A stretch of DNA of 64,000 nt from Microcebus murinus (Eukaryota; Chordata; Mammalia; Primates; Cheirogaleidae): assembly GCF_040939455.1 (NCBI RefSeq), contig NC_134126.1, positions 2,228,375 through 2,292,374 on the forward strand, in the 5' to 3' direction. Shown here one piece after another: positions 45,001 through 58,100 of the stretch. Both the position numbers and the translations under genes were made by a program. The notes under the pieces were generated by a model, which ran no database searches, was not told the origin of the DNA, and saw nothing but the letters and a program-made list of their open reading frames with translations. Within the stretch, counting starts at the first letter, position 1. Each line of letters opens with the position of its first letter.

Positions 45001-48000
45001 ACTGCCTGCCCGTCTCCCATGGGTGAGTTGACACAGTGAGTTCCACCCAGCGCCCTGCCTGTCCATCTCCCGTGGATGTGTGGACATAGCCAGTTAAACA
45101 CAGCACCCTGCCTGCCCGTCTCCCGTGGGTGTGTGGATACAGCCAGTTCCACACAGCGCCCTACCTGCCCATCTCCAATTTGTGACTGGACACAGCCAGT
45201 TCCACACAGCACCCAGCATGCCCGTCGCCCGTGGGGGTGTGGACACAGCCTGTTCCACACAGTGCCCTGTCTGCCTGTCTCCTGTGGGTGAGTGGACACA
45301 GCCAGTTCCACACATCATCCTGCCTGCCCGTCTCTCGTGGGTGAGTGGACATAGCCAGTCCACCACGCACCCTGCCTGACTGTCTCCCGTGGGTGTGAGG
45401 ACATGGCCAGGTCAACAATGCACCGTGCCAGCCCGTCTCTCATGGGTGAGTGGACACAGCCAGTTCCAAACAGCGCTGTGCCTGAAGTCTCCCATGGGTG
45501 TGTGGACACAGGCAGATCCACATCGAGTCCTTCCTGTTGGTATCCCGTGGGTGTGTGGACACTGCCGGTTTCACACAGCGCCGTACCTGCCCATCTTCCG
45601 TAGGTGTGTGGCACAGCCATTTCCACAATGCGCCCTGCCTGCCCGTCTCCCGTGGTTGTGTGGACAGAGCCAGTTAAACACAGAGCCCTTCTTGCCTGTC
45701 TCCCGTGGAGTGTGGACATAGCCAGTTCAACACAGCACCCTTCCAGCCCATCTCCAATGGGTGTGTGGACACAGCCAGTAACACAGCGCCCTGACTGCCC
45801 ATCTTCTGAGGGTGTGTGGACACAGCCAGATCCACACAGTGCCGTGAATACCCGTTTCTGGTGGGTGAGTGGACACATCCAGATTCACATAGCACCCTGC
45901 CTGCCCGTCTCCCGTGGGTGAGTGGACATACCCAGTTTAACACAGCGCCCTGCCTGTCCATCTCCCGTGGGTGAGTGGACACAGCCAGTTCAACACAGGG
46001 TTCTGCCTCCCCCTCTCCCATGGGTGTGTGGACACAGCCAGTCAAACACAGCGCCCTTCTTGCCTATCTCCCGTGGGTGTGTTGACATAGCCAGTTCAAC
46101 ACAGCACCCTGCCTGCCCGTCTCCAGTGGGTGTGTGGACACTGCCAGTTACACAGCGCCCTGCCTGCCCATCTCCCGTGGGTTTGTGTACACAGCCAGTT
46201 CCACACAGCTCCCTACATGCCCGTCTCCCATGGGTGACAGGACACAGCCATTTCCACACAGCACCCAGCATGCCCGTCTCCCGTGGGTGTTTGGACACAG
46301 CCAGTTCCACACAGCGCCCTACCTGCGCATCTCCCATGGGTGAGTGGAGACAACAGGTTCAACACAGCACCCTGCCTGCCCGACTTCTGTGGGTGAGTGG
46401 ACATAGCCAGTTAAACACAGCGCCCTGCCTGCCCGTCGACTGTGGGTGAGTGGACACAGACAGTCCAAACACCGCGCCCAGCCTGCCCATCTCCCGTGAG
46501 TGTGTGGACACAGCCAGATCCACACATCACCCTACCTGCCCATCTCCCGTGGGTGACTGGAGACAGCCAGTTCCACACAGCGCCCTGTCTGCCCGTCTCT
46601 AGTGGGTGAGTGCACGCAGCCAGTAAAACACAGCGCCCTGCCTGGCCGTCTCCCTTTCTTGAGTGGACAAAGCCTGTTCCACACATCACCATGCCTGCCC
46701 ATCTCCCGTGGGTGTGTGGACACAGCAGGTCCAACACCGCGCCCTGCCTTGCCGTCTCCCGTGGAGGTGAGGACACGGCCAGTTAAACAATGCTCAGTGC
46801 CAGCCTGTCACCTGTGGGTGTGTGGACACAGCCAGTTCCACATAGCGCCCTGCCTGACCGTCTCCCATGGGTGTGTGGACACAGCCAGTTCCACACAGCG
46901 CGCTGCCTGCCCGTCTCCCGTGGGTGTGTGGACACAGCCAGTTCCATACGGCGCCCTGCCTGCCCGTCTCCCGTGGGTGAGTAGACACAGCCAGATCCAC
47001 ACAGTGCCATGCCTGCCCATCTCCCGTGGGTGTGTGGACATAGCCAGATCCACACCGTGCCCTGCCAGCCCGTCTTCCGTGGGTGTGTGGATACAGCCAG
47101 TTCCACACAGCTTCGTGCCTCCCGGTCTTCCGTGGGTGTGTGGCATAGCCAGTTTCACAATGTGCCCTACCTGCCCGTCTCCCGTGGTTGAATGGACACA
47201 GCCAGTTCCACACAGCGAACTTTCTCCACGTCTCCCATGGGTGTTTGGACTCGGCCAGTTCCACACAGCGCCCTGCCTGCCTGTCTACCTTGGGTGAATG
47301 GACACAGCCAGTTCCACACAGCGCCCTGCCTGCCCCTCTCCCATGGGTGTGTGGACACGGCCAGTAAACACAGCGCCATGCCTGCCCATCTCCCGTGGGT
47401 AGTGGACACAGCCAGTTCCACACAGCGCCCTTTTTGCCCATCTCCCGTGGGTGTGGGGACATAGCCAGTTCACACAGTACCCTGCCTGTCCGTCTCCAGT
47501 GGGTGTGTTGAGACAGCCAGTTACACAGAGCCCTGCCTGCCCGTCTCCCATGGGTGAGTGGACACTGCGAATTACACACAGTGCTGTGCGGCCCGATTAC
47601 TGTGGGTGTGTGTCACAGCCAGTTCCACAATGCGCCCTGCCTGCCTGTCTCCCGTGGGTGTGTGGACACAGCCAGTTAAACACAGCGCCCTTTTTTACCA
47701 TCTCCCGTGGTGTGTGGACATAGCCAGTTCACCACAGGACCCTGCTTGCCCGTCTCCAGTGGGTGTGTGGACACAGCCAGTAACACAGCGCCCTGACTGC
47801 CAGTGTCCCGTGGGTGAGTGGACACACCCAGATCCACACAGTGCCGTGATTGCCCGTCTCCGGTGGGTGAGTAGACACAGCCAGATCCACATAGCGCACT
47901 GCCTGCCCGTCTCCGGTGGGTGAGTGGACACAGCCTGTTCCACTCAACGCCCTGTCTGCAGGTCTCCCATGGGTGTGTGGACACAGCCGTTTCCAAACAG

Positions 48001-51000
48001 CACCCTGACAGCCCGTCTCCCATGGGTGTGTGGACACAGCCAATTCCAAACAACGCCCAGCCTGTCCATCTCCCGTGTGTCAGTGGACACAGCCAGTTCC
48101 ACACAGTGCCCTATCTGCCCGTCTCCCATGGGTGAGTGGACACAGCAAGTCCAACACCACGCCCTGCCTTCCCGTCTCCCGTGGGGGTGAGGACACGGCC
48201 AGTTAAACAATGCGACGTGCCAGCCCATCACCCATGGGTGTGTGGACACAGCCAGTTCCACAGGGCACCCTGCCTGCCCCTCTCCCGTGGGTGTGTCGAC
48301 ATAGCCAGATCCACACCGCGCCCTGCCAGCCCGTCTTCCGTAGGTTTGTGGACACAGCCAGTTCCACACAGCTTCGTGCTTGCCCGTCTCCCGTGGCTGA
48401 GTGGACACAGCCAGTTCAACCCAGCGCCCTGCCTGCCCGTCTCCGATGGGTGAGTGGACATAGCCAGAACCACACAGCGCCCTGCCTGCCCGTCTCCTAT
48501 GTGTGAGTGGACACAGCCAGTTCAACACAGCACCCTACCTGCCCGTCTCCCGTGGGTGAGTCGACACAGCCAGTTCCACATAGCACCGTGCCTGCCCGTC
48601 TCTTGTGGGTTAGTTGACACAGCCAGTTCAACACAGCGCCCTGCCTGCCTGTCTTTCGTGGGTGAGTGGACACAGCAAGTTCCACACAGTGCCCTGCCAG
48701 CCCGTCTCACGTGGGTGTGTAGACAAAGCCTGTTTAACACAGTGCCCTGCGTGCCCGTCTCCCGTGGGTGACTGGACACAGCAAGTTCCACAAAGCACCC
48801 AGCATCCTCGTCTCCTGTAGGTGTGTGGACACAGCCAGTTTAACACAGCGCCCTGCCTGCCCGTCTCCCATGGTGAGTGGATACAGCCAGTTCCACACAG
48901 GGCCGTGCCTGCCCATCTCCCGTGGGTGACTGGACAGTGCAGTTCCACACAGCACCCAGCATGCCCGTTGCCCGTGTGTGTGAACACAGCAAGATCCACA
49001 CAGCGAACTGCCTGCCCATTTTCTGTGGGTTAGTGGACACAGCCAGTCCAACACCGCGCCCTGCCTGCCCATCTCCCGTGGGTGTGAGGACACGGCCAGT
49101 TAAACAATGTGCCATGCCAGCCCGTCACCCGTGGGTGACTGGACACAGCCAGTTCCACACAGCGCCCTGCCCGCCCGTCTCTGATTGGTGAGTGGACATA
49201 GCCAGCTGCACACAGCGCCCTGCCTGCCCGTCTCCCGTGGGTGTTTGGATATAGCCAGTTAAACACAGCGCCCTGCCTTCCCGTCTCCCGTGGGTGTGTG
49301 GTCATAGCCAGTTCCACACAGCGCCATACCTGCCCGTCTCCCATGTGTGACTGGACACAGCCAGTTCCAAACAGCACCCAGCAAACCCGTCGCCCTTGGG
49401 TGTGTGGACACAGCCAGTTCCACACAGCGCCGTGCTGCCCTTCTCCCGTGGGTAACTGTACACAGCCAGATCCACAGAGTGCGCTGCCTACCCATCTCCC
49501 GTGGGTGAGTGGACAAGACAGATCCACACAGCGCCCTTCCTGCCTGTCTTCCGTGGGTGAGTGGACACAGTCAGTTCAACCCAGCACCCTGCCTGCCCGT
49601 CTCCCTTGGCTGAGTGGACACAGCCAGTTCCACAACAGCACCCAGCCTGCCCGTCCTCCGTGGGTGTGTGGTCATAGCCAGTTAAACACAGCGCCCTTCT
49701 TGCCGGTGATTGTGTGGACACAGAAAGTTTCACACAGCGCCCTATCTGCCTGTCTCCTGTGGGTGAGTTGACACAGCCAGTTCCACACAGCACTAAGCAT
49801 GCCCGTCTCCCATGGGTGTGTGGAAACAGCCAGTTCCACACAGCGCCATGCCTGCCCGTATCCCCTGGGTGAGTGGACACAGCCAGTTCCACACAGCACC
49901 CAGCATGCCCATCGATTGTGGGTGTTAGGTCACAGCCAGTTCCACACAGTGACCTGCCTGCCCGTCTCCCGTGGGTGTGTGGACATAGCCAGTTCCACAG
50001 AGTGCGCTGCCTGCCTGTCTCCCGTGGTGAGTGGATACAGACAGTTCCACATAGCACCATGCCTGCCCGTCTCCCGTGCTTGTGTGGACACAACCAGATA
50101 TACACCGAGCCCTGCATGCCCATCTCCCGTGGGTGAGTGGACACAGCCCATTCCACACAGCGACCTGCCTGCCCTTCTCCCCTGGGTGTGAGGACACGCC
50201 CAGTTCAACAGTGCCGTGCCTGCCTGTCTCCCATGGGTGTGTGGACACAGCCAGTTCCACACAGCGCCGTGCCTGCCCGTCTCCTGTGAGTTATTGGAAA
50301 CAGCCAGTTCCACACAGCGCCCTGCCTGCCCGTATCCCGTGGGCGAGTGGACACAGCCAGTTAGACACAGTGCCCTGGCAGACCATCTCCCTAGGTGTGT
50401 GGACACCGCCAGTTCCACACAGCGTACTGACTGCCCATCTCCCATGGTTGTGTGGACACAGCCAGTTCCACACAGCGCCTTGCCTGCCTGTCTCCCGTGG
50501 GTGAGTGGACACAGCCAGTTCCACACAGCGCTGTGCCTGCCCGTCTCGTGGGTGTTAGGACACATCCAGTTCAACACAGCGCTGTGCCTGCCCATCTCCT
50601 GTGAGTTATTGGAAACACCAGTTCCACACAGCGCCCTGACTGCCCATCTCACGTGGGTGTGTGGACACAGCCAGTTCCACACAGCGCGCTGCCTGCCCAT
50701 CTCCTGTGGGTGAGTGGACACAGCTAGATCCACACGGTGCCCTGCCTGCCCATCTCCCATTGGTGAGTGGACACAGCCAGATCCACACCGCGCCATGCCT
50801 GCCTGTGTCCCATGGGTGAGTGGAGACAGCCAGTTCAACACATCGCCCTGCTTGCCCGTCTCGCGTGGTTTTGTGGACACAGCCCGTTCCACACTGCGCA
50901 TTACCTGCCCGTCTCCCGTGGGTGTGTGTACCTAGCCAGATCCACACAGCACCCTACCTGCCCATCTCCCATGGGTGTGTGGACACAGCCAGTTCCACAC

Positions 51001-52103
51001 AGCACCCAACGTGCCAGTCTCCCGTGGGTGTGTGGACCTAGCCAGATCCACACAGCACCCTACCTGCTCGTCACCCGTGGTTGTGTGGACACAGTTCCAC
51101 ACAGCGTCCTGCCTGCCCGTCACCCTGGGAGAGTAGACACAGCCAGTTCCCCACAGTGCCCTGCCTGCCCATCTACCGTGGGTGTTCGGACACAGCCAGT
51201 TAAACACTGCACCATGCCTGCCCGTCTCCCGTGGGTGAGTGGACACAGCCAGTTCCTCACCTCGCCCTGCCTGTCCGTTTCCCATGGTTGTGTGGACAAA
51301 GGCAGATCCACACACCACTCTACCTGCCCGACTCCCATGGGTGAGTGGACAAAGCCAGTTCCACACAGCCAGTTCCTCACAGTGCTCTGCCTGGCCGTCA
51401 CCCATGGGTAAGTGGCCACAGACAGTACCACACAGCGCCCTGCCTGCCCGTCTCCCGATGGTGAGTGGACACAGCCAGTCCACAAAGCACACAGCATGCC
51501 CGTCTCCCATAGGTATGTGGACACAGCCAGTCCAACCGTGCCCTGCCTGCCTGTCTCCCGTGAGTGTGTGGACACAGCCAGATCCACACAGCACCCTAAC
51601 TGCAAGTCTTCCATGGGTGATTGGACACAGCCAGTTCCACACCACGCCCTACCAGCCTGTCTCCCGTGGGTGTGTGGACGTAGCCAGATCCACACAGCAC
51701 CCTACCTGCCCATCTCCCGTGGGTGTGTGGACACACACAGTTCCACACAGCACCCAAAGTGCCCGTCTCCCAAGGGTGAGTTGACACAGCCAGATCCACA
51801 CAGCACCCCACCAACCCGTTTCCCGTGGGTGAGTAGACACAGCCAGTTCCACATAGCGCCCAACCTGCCCATCTCCGGTGGGTGAGTGGACACACCCAGT
51901 TCCAAACAGCGCCTTGTTTTGCAGACTCCCATGTGTGTGTGGACTAAGCCAGTTCAACAAAGCGCCCTGTCTGCCCGTATCCCATGGGTGTGAGCACAGA
52001 GAAGTTCCAAACAGCGCCCATCCTTCCCATATCCTTTGGGTGTGTAGACACTCAAGTTCAACACAGTGCCTGTATATCCATATATAGAGAAAGAGTGGAC
52101 ACA
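42049..52103 (+). repeat. 53 bp minisatellite, block 2
   Basis: About 190 monomers of the same 53-mer, same orientation as block 1. A variant-rich cassette with TAAGTGGCC, CGAAGGTGAGTGG and CAGTCCAAC is found near 39600-39900 in block 1 and again near 43030-43330 and 51340-51600 here, so segments have been duplicated over long distances. The last 150 bp are degenerate (CATATATAGAGAAAGAGTGG) before the switch to telomere-like repeat at AGCCCTAACC. Confidence 0.97.
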
Positions 52104-55100
52104 GCCCTAACCATAACCCTAACACTTAACCTGAACCCTAACACTAACCGTAACCCTAACCCTAACCCCAACCCTTGACCTTAACCGTAACCCTAACCCT
52201 AACCCCAAGCCTAATCCTAACCCAAACTCCAACCCTAACCCTAACCCTAAACCCAACCCTAACACTCACCCTAACCACAACCCTAACCGTAACCCTAACG
52301 CAAAACCTAACCCTAACCCCAACCCCCACCCTAATCCGAACTCCAACCCTAACCCTGACCATAACTTTAACCCTAACCCTTAAACCTAACACTAACCCTA
52401 ACCCTAAACCCAACCCTAACCCTCACCCTAACCCCAACTCTAACCCTAACTCTAACTCCAACCCTAAGACGAAACCTAACACTAAACCTAACCCCAACAC
52501 TAACAATAAACCTAACCCTAACCCCCTCACTAACACCAACCCTAACCCTAACCGCAACACAAACCCAAACTCAAACAACAAACCTAACACCAACTCCAAA
52601 CCTAACCCTGACCCTAACCCCAACACAAACCCTAACCCCAAACCTAACCCTAACCCCAACACTAACACTGACCCAGACACTGACCCTGACCCTGACCCTA
52701 ACCCTAACCCCAACCCTAACCTTAACCCTAAACATACCCCCAACCCTAATACTAACGCTACCTTAATCTCAACCCTTAAACCTAACCCCAACCCTAACCC
52801 TAACCATAAAACCCTCCCTAACCGCAACCCTAACCGTATGCCTAACCCAAACCCTAACCCTAACCCCAAACCAAACCTAACCCCAACTCCAACCCTAACC
52901 CTGACCCTAACCCCAAACTCAACCATAAACACAACCCTAACCCTAACCCCGACCCTAACACTAACCCTGACCCTGACCCTTATCCAGATCTTGACGTTGA
53001 ACCTAACCCTAACATTGAACCTAACACTAAACCTAACACTAATTCTAACCCTAACCCTAACACTTAAGCCTAACCCTAACCCTAACATTAACCCCAACCC
53101 TAACACTAACCCTAACCCTAACCCCAAACCTAACCCTAACCCCCCTCCCTAACCCCACCCTAACCCTAACCCTGACCCTGTCCTTAACCGTAACATTAAC
53201 ACTAACCTAACACTAACCCCTAATCCTGACCCTTAACCTAACCCATAACTCTAACCCTGACCCTAACCCTGACCCAAACCCTGACCCTTACCCTAACACT
53301 GACCATAAACCTAACCCTAACACTGACACTAACATTAACCCTGATCTGACCCTGACCCTAACGTTAAACCTGACCCTGACCATAACCCTGACCCTAACCC
53401 TGACCGAGACCCTGACCCAGATACTAACCCTGAACATAACCCTAACCCCAACCCTTAACGCTAACCCTAACACTAAGCCTAAACCCAACCCTAACCCTCA
53501 CCCTAACCCCAACCCTAACCCTAACCCCAAGCCTAACCCTAAACCTAACACTAACCCTAACGACAACCGTAACTCTAACCCTAAACCTAACCCCCTCCCT
53601 AACACCAACCCTAACCCTAACCCTAACCCTAACCCTAACCATTAACCCAAACCCAAACAGCAACCCTTAACCCTCATCCTAACCCTAACCCTAACCCTAA
53701 GCCCAACCCTAACTCTAACCCTAACCCTAACCAGCTCCCTAACACCAACCCTAACCCTAACCCTAACCCCAACCCTAACCCTAACACTACCGCTAACCAT
53801 AAACCTAAACCTAACCACAACCCTAACCCTGAACCTGATCCTGACCCTAACCCTAACCCAAACCCTAACCCTAAACCTAAACCTAACCCTAACCCTAACC
53901 CCAAACCTAACCCTAAACCTAACCCCAAGACTAACCCTAACCCTAACCCCAAACATAAATCTAACTCTAATCCAAACCATAACCCTAAACCCAACCCTAT
54001 CCTTAAACCTAAACCTAACCGCCTCCCTAACTTCAACACTAACCCTAACCCTAACGCTAACACTACCCCTAACCCTAACTCTAAGCCTAACACTAATTCT
54101 AAACCTAACCCTAACCCTACCGCTAATCATAATCCTAAACCTAACCACAACCCTAACCCTGAACCTGATGCTGACCCTAACCCTAACCCAAACCCTAACC
54201 CTAAACCTAAACCTAACCCTAACCCTAACCCCAAACCTAACCCTAAACCTAACCCCAAGACTAACCCTAACCCTAACCCCAAACATAAATCTAACCCTAA
54301 TCCAAACCATAACCCTAAACCCAACCCTATCCTTAAACCTAACCCTAACCGCCTCCCTAACTCCAACACTAACCCTAACCCTAACGCTAACACTACCCCT
54401 AACCCTAACTCTAAGCCTAACACTAATTCTAACACTAACCCTAACCCTAATCCCAACCTTTAACCCTAACCCCAACCCCAACCCTAACCCTAATTCTAAC
54501 ACTAACCCTAAACCTTAACCCTAACCCTAACCCTATCCCCAACCCTTAACGCTAACCCTAACCCTAAACCCAAACCTACCCCTCACCCTAATCCCAACCC
54601 TAACCCTAACCCTAACCCCAACCCTAACCCTAAACCCAACCCCCCCAACCCGAACTCCAACCCTAACCATGACCGTAACTTTAACCCTAACCTTTAAACC
54701 TAACCCTAACCCTAAACCCAACCCTAACCCTCATCCTAACCCCAACTCTAACCCTATCTATAATTCCAACCCTAACACGAAACCTAACACTAAACCTAAC
54801 CCCAACCCTAACTCTAACCATAACCCTAACCCTCTCCCTAACACCAACCCTAACCCTAATCCTAACCGCAACCCTAACCCTAACTCAAACACCAAACATA
54901 ACACCAACTCCAAACCTAACCCTGACCCTAACCCCAACACAAACCCTAACCCCAAACCAAACCCTAACCCCAAACATAACCCTAACCCAGACACTGACCC
55001 TGACCCTGACCCTGACCCTAAGCCTACCCCAACCCTAACCCTAACCCTAACCATAACATCAACCCTAATCCTAACGCTACCCTAATCCCAACACTTAAAC

Positions 55101-58100
55101 TTAACCCCAAACCTAACCCTAACACCCACCCTAACACTAACCCTAACCCTAATCCCCTCCCTAACCCCAACCCTAACCGTATCCCTAACCACAACCCTAC
55201 CCTTAACCTTAACCCCAAACCTAACCCCAACTCCAACCCTAACCCTGACCCTAAACCCAACCCTAACCATAACCCCAACCCTAACCCTAACCATAAAACT
55301 AACCCTAACACTAAGCCTAACCCCAATCCTAACCCTAAGCGCAACCCCTACCCTAACCCCAACTCCAAACCTAACCCTGAACCCTAACCCTAACCCTAAC
55401 CCTAACAACAATCCGAACCCTAACCCTAACCCAAACCCTAACCCTTACCCCAACCACAACCCTAACACAACTCCAAGCCTAACCCTGACCCTAAACCCAA
55501 CCCTAACCCTAAACCCAACCCTAACCCTAAACCCGACCCTAACACTAAACACGGCCCGGACCCTTATCCTGAACCTGACCGTGAACCTAACACTAAACTT
55601 AACCCTAACACTAACACTAATTCTAACCCTAACACTAATCCTTAATGCTAACCGTAACCCTAACACCAATCCTAACCATAACCCTAATTCTAAACCTAAC
55701 CCAAACCCTAACTCTAACCCTAACCATAACACACTCCCTAACCCCAAACCTAACCCTAACCGTGACCCTGAACTTAACCCTAATCTTAAAACTAATCCTA
55801 CGCTAACCCCTAACCCTGAACCTAAACCTAATCCCTACCTCTAACCCTGACCCTAAACCTGACCCTAACCCAGACACTTACCATAACCCTGACCCTAAAC
55901 CTAACCCTAACACTGACCCTAACACTAACCCGGATCTGACCCTGACACTCACCCTGAACGCTAAACCTAACCCTGACCCTGACCCAGATCCTAATCCTGA
56001 CCCTAACCCTAACCCTAACCGGAACCCTAACCCTAACTCTAACATTTAAACCTAACCCTAACCCTAACCCTAAAACCAACACTTAAACCTAACCCTAACC
56101 CTAACCCTAACCCTAAGCCTAACCATAACCCTAACACTAACCCTAACCCTTAACCCTAACCCTAATCCTAAACCTAATTCTAACCCTAACCCTAACACTT
56201 ACCCTAACCCTAACCCTAACCCTAACACAAGCCTAACCATAACCCTAACCCCAAATCTAACCATAACCCCAACCCTAACCCTAACGTCAAACATAACCTT
56301 AAACCTAAACATAACCCCCTCCCTAACTCCAAATCTAACGCTAAACTTAACCCTAATCCCAACTTTAATTCTAACACTAACACTAACCCCTAACCGTAAA
56401 CCTAACCCTAACCATAACCCCAACACTAACCCTAACACTAACACCAAACCTAACCCTAAACATAACCCCAACTCTAACCCTAACCTCAACCCTAACTCTG
56501 ACCCTGACCATGACCCTAACTTTAACCCTAAACCTAAACCTAACACCAAACCTAACCCTAACCCTAACACCAACCCTAACCCTCACCCTAACCGAAACCC
56601 TAGCCCTAACCCAACGCTAACCCTAACCGTATCCGTAACCCCCTGCCTAAACCCAACCCTAACCGTAACCCTAACCCCAACCTCAACCCTAATTCTACCC
56701 TAAACCTAAAACTAACCCCAACCTAACACTAACCCTAACCGTAACACCCTCCATAACCCTAACCCTAACCCCCTCCTTAACCCAAAATGTAACCGTAACC
56801 CTAACCGCAACCCTAACCCTAACCCTAACCCCAACCTCAACCCTAACTCTAACCCTAAACCTAAAACTAACCCCAACCCTAACCCTAACACTAACCCTAA
56901 CCCTAACACTAACCCAAACCCTAACGCTAACTCTACCCCAAACCTAACCCTAAACCTAACCCCAACCCTAACCCAACCCTAACCCTAACAGTATCACTAC
57001 CGCTAAGCCTAAACCCAACCCCAACACTAACCCCAACTCCAACCCTAACCTTGACGCTAACCCCAACCCTAACCCTAACCCCAAACCTAAACCTAAACCC
57101 GAAACTAACCCCAACCCTGAGCCTGATCCTGACCCTGAACCTGACCCTGACACTAACCCTAACACCAAACCTGAACCTAACCCTAACCCCAAGATTAACT
57201 GTAAACCTAAGTCCAACCCTAACCTTAATCCAAACCCCAACCCTAGCCCTAACCCCAACCCTAACCCCCTCCCTAACTCGAACCCTAACACTAACCCTAA
57301 TTCTATCCCTAACCCTAACCCTAACCCTAACCCTTAACCCTAACACTGACCTTAACCCCAACCCTTAACCCTAACCCTAACCGTAATTCTAACCCTAACC
57401 CTAACACTAAACACTAACCCTAACCCTAACACAAATCCAACCCTAACCCTGACCCTAACCCCAACCTTAACCCTAAACCTAACCCTAACCGTAACACCGA
57501 CCCTTACACTGACCCTAACCCTAACCCTAACGCTCCCTAATCACAATCCTAACACTAACCCTAACCCAAACCCTAACACTAACCAGAACCCCAACCCTAA
57601 CCCTAACCCTAATCCCGACCCTAACCCTCACCCTAATACTGACCCTGACCCTAAACCTAACACTGACCCTGACCTAAACCGTAAATCTAACCCAAACCCT
57701 ACAGTAAAGCCTAATACTGACCCTAAACCTAACCCCTAACTCTAACCCAGACCCAAACCCTCACCCTAACCCTGACCCTTACCCTAACCCTGAACCTAAC
57801 CCTAACCCTGACCGAGACCCAGACCATGACCCTGACCCTAACACTGACCCTGACACTAACCCTGAACCTGACGCTAACCATAACCCTAAACCTAACCCCA
57901 AAATTAACCCTAACCCTAACCCTAACCCCCTCCCTAACGCAAACCCTAACCAAAGCCCTAACCCCAACCCTAACCCTAACCACAACCCCAAACCTAACCC
58001 GAACACCAACCCTAAACCTGACCCTAACCTGAACCCTAAACCTAACTCCAACCCGAATCCTAACCCTGACTCTAACCCTAACCCTGACCCTAACACTTAT

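Noticed and set aside
31879..52103. A CRISPR-like array (repeated 53-mers with variable parts)
   Set aside because: There are no unique spacers: the whole unit repeats with point changes, in a mammalian context.
31879..52103. NFI-like palindrome TGGACACAGCCA in every monomer
   Set aside because: The half-sites are spaced one base short of the NFI consensus (TTGGC N5 GCCAA), so binding is not supported.
52175..53152. Long plus-strand frame rich in Asn, Pro, Thr and Leu in the telomere-like array
   Set aside because: A direct translation of CCCTAA/CCCCAA hexamers. Frames of this sort occur in all telomere-like DNA.
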